IMG/VR virus record: IMGVR_UViG_3300032820_000028
Span: 1 to 41,577 of that record
DNA length: 41,577 bases
Strand: one strand, 5' to 3'
Source: a virus
In this document: in pieces, positions 37,305 through 41,577 of the stretch
Numbering within the stretch: position 1 is the stretch's first letter
Layout: each line of letters begins with the position of its first letter
Translations under genes and position numbers: made by a program
Notes under the pieces: model-generated
Database searches by the model: none
Seen by the model: only the letters and a program-made list of their open reading frames with translations
What the model was told of the DNA's origin: nothing

Positions 37305-40300
37305 ATTTCATTCCTCCTCTCATCCATTGTCTTAATGCTGCTCCACTTCTTCGTCTTTGTCTTTCTCCTCCATATCTAGCTGGATAACCAGCTACATTTC
37401 CATCAGTTCCATATCCACTAGCAAAATTAGAACTATTGCCTTTATTTGCTGCTATATAGTTTTTTGCCCAAATATTTGCTTCTGTATTGTCTAATCCTAG
37501 ACCATCTGGTTTTGGTGTACTTGCATGTGTAAAAGCTTCTGCAAATGACATTCCAACTGTACCTCCACCTCCACCACCAACTTCATCTTGATATGCTTTT
37601 GCATTAGCAAACTCAATTAGACTTTGATTATTCCATGGTGTTGCTTGAGGATTAATATTATAGTTAGGTCTCAATTGACTCATTGCTTGAGTATTCTGTG
37701 CATTAGTAAGAAGAGCGTTTTGCATCTTTACAATATTCTCATTATCAGCTATTTGAGTATTAATTCTATTTGTTCCTACAGTATTTACATCATCTACATA
37801 TTGTTTTCTTGCTAACATATTTGCTTGATCTATAGTCTGTTTCCCTGTCATATTTGCTCTATCAAGAGCATTATATTCTGCAACATCTCTTGATTGTACG
37901 TCTGCTATTGACTTTCTGTTTTCTGCAGCAGCTTGACTAAATATTGTATAAGGATCAGCTCCAGCGTCAATAGCTGTTTGAGCAAGAGAGTTACTAGCAT
38001 GAATTCTTGATAAAGGATCATCTCTTAACATATCTGCAGGAGTGAAATTATATTGTTCCATCATAGGATAAAAGTCCTCTCTCATACTTTTATTCATAAT
38101 AGAATTTGTTAAGTTATTCTGATCTTGTCTCCATGGAATCATTGGAACTCTATCAGGTGGAATATAATCTCCAGGAGCATGTTCACATTCACAATTATGT
38201 GCATTCCACATATATGCATCAGTTACCCCTCCTTTTGTGGTACCCTCAGCATCTACAGCTAATGCATTTTTCTTTTCACATGCTATTCTAGCAGCTTCAA
38301 CATCAAAATCCATAGGTTTACCTGGACAAGGCGGATCTTTTTCAGGTGTAATAATAGGATTAACAGCTGATGAAAATTGTCTTTTACTTGTTTTTCCAAT
38401 TTTAGCATCTATACTTGATACAGGATTACCCCATTGATCACGGTGCTCATCCGTTTCCCAATCTTCTCCTTCTGGTAATGTTTCTATATTTGTAAAAAGT
38501 CCAGATGTTGCCTCAGTACGTTTAGCAATGTTTAATGCTCTATACATACCTTGGAAATTCATACTCATTGTTTTAACTTCATCTTCTGTTTCTCCATTCT
38601 GAAAATATCCTAAACTTTTTGCATGTTCATAAAACTTTCCTCCAGCATCTCCAGGATCTAAATTATGTTGATCAAGATCATGTAATATTTGATTATATAA
38701 GAAATAATTATCTATCATTTCCTCTTTAGTACCTTCTTTAAAATGTTCTTCATTATCACCTATATGAAATGATTCACCTTCACCGCTCATATCTTTTCTT
38801 CCCTTTGTATATACATCCCACCATACATCTCTAGCAGTTCCAAAATCTTCATGTCTCATAACATCTTCAAATGTTGTATGTGTTTTGTATGCTGTTTGAT
38901 ATGATATACATTCACCATTTGCATCTACATCAGTACACGTATAATCAACATCTCCTTTTGCACCATGAGATTCACCTACATGATCAGCTGCATCATGATC
39001 AGGTATTCCATCATCATTATGATCATGTGATAAATCAATTTCAGTCTCATCATCTATAACTCCACCCATAACAACACATCCAGATCCCATCCAATCTAAT
39101 CCTTCTGGACATTTACATTGACAGTTTGTACCACTTTTAACCCATGTAGCTCCCTCACTTGCAGCTGCTTCACATTTTGCTTGAAGTGCAGGATCACAAG
39201 GATCTGTTGTTTCTTCACTTTTCTGAGCTTTAGGTAATGATCCTCCATATACAAATTTATGTAAAGGATTAGTTGCAAAAGGATCTCCTCCATATTTTTT
39301 CTTGTAAAAATCCATTACTTTTTCCTTTCCACCTCCATCCCATATATGTTGATTACCAGGTCCTCCTGCACTTCCCATTCTCAACTGAGCTAAATGATTT
39401 TTTATTTGATAATACTGTTGAAGAAGTTGCTGTTTTGCCTGAATAGGCATATTAGGACTCATCTGCAGCATCATTTCTATTTGATGTATTCTTTGTACTA
39501 ATTGTAATTCAAATTGTTGTTTAGTACCTTGAAATTCTTCAGCTTCATGAAAGGGTTGCTGAATAATTTCCTCTTCCAATTGGGGTGTTACATTTTCAAC
39601 CATGCACTTCTGTATATCTCTATCTACTTGTTGTAATTTTTTATGTAATCCTTCTACAACATCTCTATTATCATTGTTCCAACCACTTTCCCTAAATGGG
39701 TCTATTTCCTGTAATAATTGTTGTCTTATTATCACTAATTCTTGACATTGTTGAGGAAGAGGATTTGCTCTCTGGTCAGTATATTCACTTGGTCCTCTTT
39801 CTCCTTGAAATTTAGGTACATGACCACCACATTCATAACATGGTTTTGCATCTCCACCATAAACAAATTCACTTAATGGAATTTGGGAACCAGTGAATGT
39901 TTTATCCCAAGGACCTGAAGGTATATATTCTTCTACATTTGTGGATGGAGTTACATTACCCCATGGATCACTAAATTGAGCTCTAGTGGCACGTCCTAAA
40001 GGTAGTCCTCTTCCTGTTGATATAGAACTTTTTAAATTAGATATAAGATCAGCACGATGCACTGGACTGTTAATTACTGATTCTGATATTGTTGGATTAC
40101 CATATTCATCTTTAATTTGATGTGATTTCTCATGTGGTATAGTTCCAAAATCTCTATTCTCTAGATTAATAGCATCTGCATTCTCTTTAGCTATTAGGTT
40201 TGAAACTGCAACATCATAATCTGCTTGAGATAAATCATGAAATTGTGCATATTTTTGTTCATCACCATGTCTGGCACTTGGTAATGATCCTCCATATCTA

Positions 40301-41367
40301 GCCATACCTGGAGGTGGTATCATTCCTGGAGGTGGTCCTTGTGGAGGCATTCCTTGACCTTGTTGTTGCATAGCCATCATCATTTCTGGTGGCATTCCAC
40401 CCTGTGATGGTCCACCTTGTGGAGGCATTGGTGGAGGAGGTCCTTGTGCTGACATACCTTGAGGTGGTCCTTGTTGTCCTTGAACATCTTGTATTACTTT
40501 TTGGAGTAAGGCCATAGCTTGTTCTTCTGGTATTCCCAATTTAACTAACTGTTGCATTATTTGTTCAGGTTGCATACCTTGTTGTAATGCTTCAATAACT
40601 CTTGCTATTATTTCTTGTACTCCTTGAGAAGGTCCTTGTTGTGGCCCTTGTGGGGGTCCCTGTTGAGGTCCTTGTGGTCCTCCTGTAAAATCTTGTAATT
40701 GTGGAGCTGGTTGTTGCATAGCCTGTTCTCTATTGTCTGGACTTTGTAATGGAGCCTGTTGTGTTTTTTCTTTAGCTGCTTTTATTTCTTCTAGTTTAGC
40801 AATAAATTCTTTTGGGTCTATTCCTTTAGATATAAGAAATGGATATGCTGCTAGTGGTACACTAATATTACCTTCTTCATCTAAAAAATCTTTTTTTGCT
40901 TCTGCCATAAAAGCAATTTTAGAAAGTTGTAATTTATTTTTATCTAACATCAATTCTGATGTCTCGTCTGATATTTTATCTGAATGTTCGCTATCCATAT
41001 TTTTAATAAATTTATTTAACTTAAACCTTTTAGATGCCCAAGCTGGTGTTTGTTTCTTCTTTGAATCAAGGCCTAATTCAGCTAACTCATCAGTGGAAAA
41101 TTTCATTTTTGCTGTATCAGAAAATATAAATGATTGAGGTGGTAAACTTAATGGAGTACCACCTTCTGAATGTCTGTTACCTCCTATATTATATAACTCA
41201 TGTGCACCATCATTATCCAAATCTGTTAATACTGTCTCACCCTTTTCTGCCTCAAGATTTGCTTTATCTCTAGGTACTCCACCTAAAGCCATTGTTTTAA
41301 TAACTTCTCCATTAGCTAGTTTATATCCTTTAGGTAATCTCTTTATTTTTATTTTTCTTTTTGCCAT
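37303..41367 (-). CDS. 1,354-residue virion protein with Gly/Pro/Gln repeat and YGG motifs
   Basis: No signal peptide; a basic start (MAKRKIKIKRLPKGYKL) leads into a conserved-looking head ALGGVPRDKANLEAEKGETV and GGNRHSEGGTPLSLPPQSF (about 28-82). Residues about 225-355 are a collagen-like GPQ/GPP and Gln/Met-rich run. Cys-rich parts occur at about 503-510 and 715-760, followed by DHNDDGIPDHD, a thrombospondin-type-3-like calcium loop. The motif [RKV]YGG recurs at about 354, 501, 691, 706 and 1333, twice as YGGSLP. The C-terminal 300 residues are helical, Asn/Gln/Ala-rich, with a basic end. A large tail or neck structural protein is likely from its place before the 1,101- and 5,806-residue genes. 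It starts 2 bases after the upstream stop. Confidence 0.6.
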   Translation of the reverse strand: MAKRKIKIKRLPKGYKLANGEVIKTMALGGVPRDKANLEAEKGETVLTDLDNDGAHELYNIGGNRHSEGGTPLSLPPQSFIFSDTAKMKFSTDELAELGLDSKKKQTPAWASKRFKLNKFIKNMDSEHSDKISDETSELMLDKNKLQLSKIAFMAEAKKDFLDEEGNISVPLAAYPFLISKGIDPKEFIAKLEEIKAAKEKTQQAPLQSPDNREQAMQQPAPQLQDFTGGPQGPQQGPPQGPQQGPSQGVQEIIARVIEALQQGMQPEQIMQQLVKLGIPEEQAMALLQKVIQDVQGQQGPPQGMSAQGPPPPMPPQGGPSQGGMPPEMMMAMQQQGQGMPPQGPPPGMIPPPGMARYGGSLPSARHGDEQKYAQFHDLSQADYDVAVSNLIAKENADAINLENRDFGTIPHEKSHQIKDEYGNPTISESVINSPVHRADLISNLKSSISTGRGLPLGRATRAQFSDPWGNVTPSTNVEEYIPSGPWDKTFTGSQIPLSEFVYGGDAKPCYECGGHVPKFQGERGPSEYTDQRANPLPQQCQELVIIRQQLLQEIDPFRESGWNNDNRDVVEGLHKKLQQVDRDIQKCMVENVTPQLEEEIIQQPFHEAEEFQGTKQQFELQLVQRIHQIEMMLQMSPNMPIQAKQQLLQQYYQIKNHLAQLRMGSAGGPGNQHIWDGGGKEKVMDFYKKKYGGDPFATNPLHKFVYGGSLPKAQKSEETTDPCDPALQAKCEAAASEGATWVKSGTNCQCKCPEGLDWMGSGCVVMGGVIDDETEIDLSHDHNDDGIPDHDAADHVGESHGAKGDVDYTCTDVDANGECISYQTAYKTHTTFEDVMRHEDFGTARDVWWDVYTKGRKDMSGEGESFHIGDNEEHFKEGTKEEMIDNYFLYNQILHDLDQHNLDPGDAGGKFYEHAKSLGYFQNGETEDEVKTMSMNFQGMYRALNIAKRTEATSGLFTNIETLPEGEDWETDEHRDQWGNPVSSIDAKIGKTSKRQFSSAVNPIITPEKDPPCPGKPMDFDVEAARIACEKKNALAVDAEGTTKGGVTDAYMWNAHNCECEHAPGDYIPPDRVPMIPWRQDQNNLTNSIMNKSMREDFYPMMEQYNFTPADMLRDDPLSRIHASNSLAQTAIDAGADPYTIFSQAAAENRKSIADVQSRDVAEYNALDRANMTGKQTIDQANMLARKQYVDDVNTVGTNRINTQIADNENIVKMQNALLTNAQNTQAMSQLRPNYNINPQATPWNNQSLIEFANAKAYQDEVGGGGGGTVGMSFAEAFTHASTPKPDGLGLDNTEANIWAKNYIAANKGNSSNFASGYGTDGNVAGYPARYGGERQRRRSGAALRQWMRGGMK
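40304..40690 (-). repeat. Collagen-like Gly-Pro-Gln repeat coding region
   Basis: Codes for two clusters inside the 1,354-residue protein: GPQGPQQGPPQGPQQGPSQG near 40630-40690 and a run of GPP/QGP/QGMPP units at about 40310-40480, separated by a helical Gln/Met segment. At DNA level it appears as repeats of the type GGTCCTTGTTG/GGTCCTTGTGG on the plus strand, a hot spot for slippage and length change. Confidence 0.7.
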
Positions 41368-41369
41368 AA

Positions 41370-41577
41370 TTATAATATTTCTATATCTGCACCAGCAGTT
41401 ATTAATTCTTGTAACAATTGTTCATCTATATCTACTTGTTCTCCACCGTATTTTTGTTCTCTATTACTAAGATTTATTCCAAGTCCAATGTTAGCACCCC
41501 AATCATTTGTAACTGGGTTATAATTTCCACTAAATCTAAAAGGTCCTGTTTGTAAATATGGACCAACAGTAAGATCT
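41370..41577 (-). CDS. 3' end of a virion protein (partial)
   Basis: A minus-strand frame enters from the right edge and stops with TAA at 41370-41372, 2 bases before the ATG of the 1,354-residue gene. The 68 visible residues are beta-rich and Gly/Asn-rich (GPYLQTGPFRFSGNYNPVTN, WGANIGLGINLSN), then EQKYGGEQVDIDEQLLQELI and the end TAGADIEIL. The KYGG motif is shared with the next gene. The strand pattern is that of a barrel or sandwich, and the acidic ELITAGADIEIL end recalls other Bacteroidota phage virion proteins. No name given. Confidence 0.6.
   Translation of the reverse strand, partial: DLTVGPYLQTGPFRFSGNYNPVTNDWGANIGLGINLSNREQKYGGEQVDIDEQLLQELITAGADIEIL

Noticed and set aside
1-41577. 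CRISPR arrays, insertion sequences, tRNA genes, att sites, stop-codon reassignment
   Set aside because: No spaced direct repeats, no transposase frame, no tRNA consensus and no in-frame interruptions of long genes by a single stop type were seen; the standard code explains all genes.

Overview
The window reads as one segment of a large, AT-rich, double-stranded DNA tailed phage that infects a member of the Bacteroidota. Evidence: A-rich, Shine-Dalgarno-free leaders; two TAnnTTTG-type -7 boxes; a secreted protein with a type IX-secretion-like C-terminal tail; a family of giant virion proteins. The two-strand layout and several motif series resemble crAss-like phages and allied lineages, but I assign that from memory of families, not from a search.

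Layout. (1) Positions 1-2271, plus strand: the tail end of a protein with a C-terminal clamp-binding-like motif, a DUF932-like protein, a probable MazG-like dNTP-pyrophosphohydrolase-family protein, a 230-base GC-richer non-coding stretch that folds into several hairpins with a loop-to-downstream pairing, and three very small proteins. (2) Positions 8457-2268, minus strand: a tightly packed late operon of 15 small genes, many overlapping by 4 to 17 bases. It holds minor virion proteins (including a tandem paralogous pair), membrane/coiled-coil proteins, a membrane-anchored thioredoxin-like protein without CxxC, a tiny lysine-rich protein, a 7Fe/8Fe-type ferredoxin, a secreted protein with a T9SS-like tail, a lectin-like fibre candidate, a GTA-type holin, an outer-membrane-barrel-like protein, a newly spotted 54-residue protein and a basic DNA-binding-like protein. 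(3) Positions 8654-10875, plus strand: monomeric B12-dependent class II ribonucleotide reductase and a small SET-domain protein. (4) Positions 41577-10879, minus strand: the giant virion block. It contains a partial gene, a 1,354-residue structural protein, an 1,101-residue structural protein, a 5,806-residue polyvalent protein and an 1,875-residue nuclease-domain protein.

The most striking object is the 5,806-residue protein. Its C-terminal third carries a DFDID motif and flanking sequence that look like the double-psi beta-barrel RNA polymerase of crAss-like virions. Around or within that scaffold are an HEAFH zinc metallopeptidase, a GNAT acetyltransferase-like segment, a P-loop polynucleotide-kinase-like domain and a NADAR (ADP-ribosyl-guanine hydrolase-like) domain. 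My reading is an ejected virion machine that combines early transcription with counter-defence and repair functions. The 1,875-residue neighbour adds a PD-(D/E)XK nuclease and a degenerate EExxH version of the peptidase motif. No capsid, portal, terminase, endolysin, tRNA, CRISPR or insertion sequence was recognised in this window.
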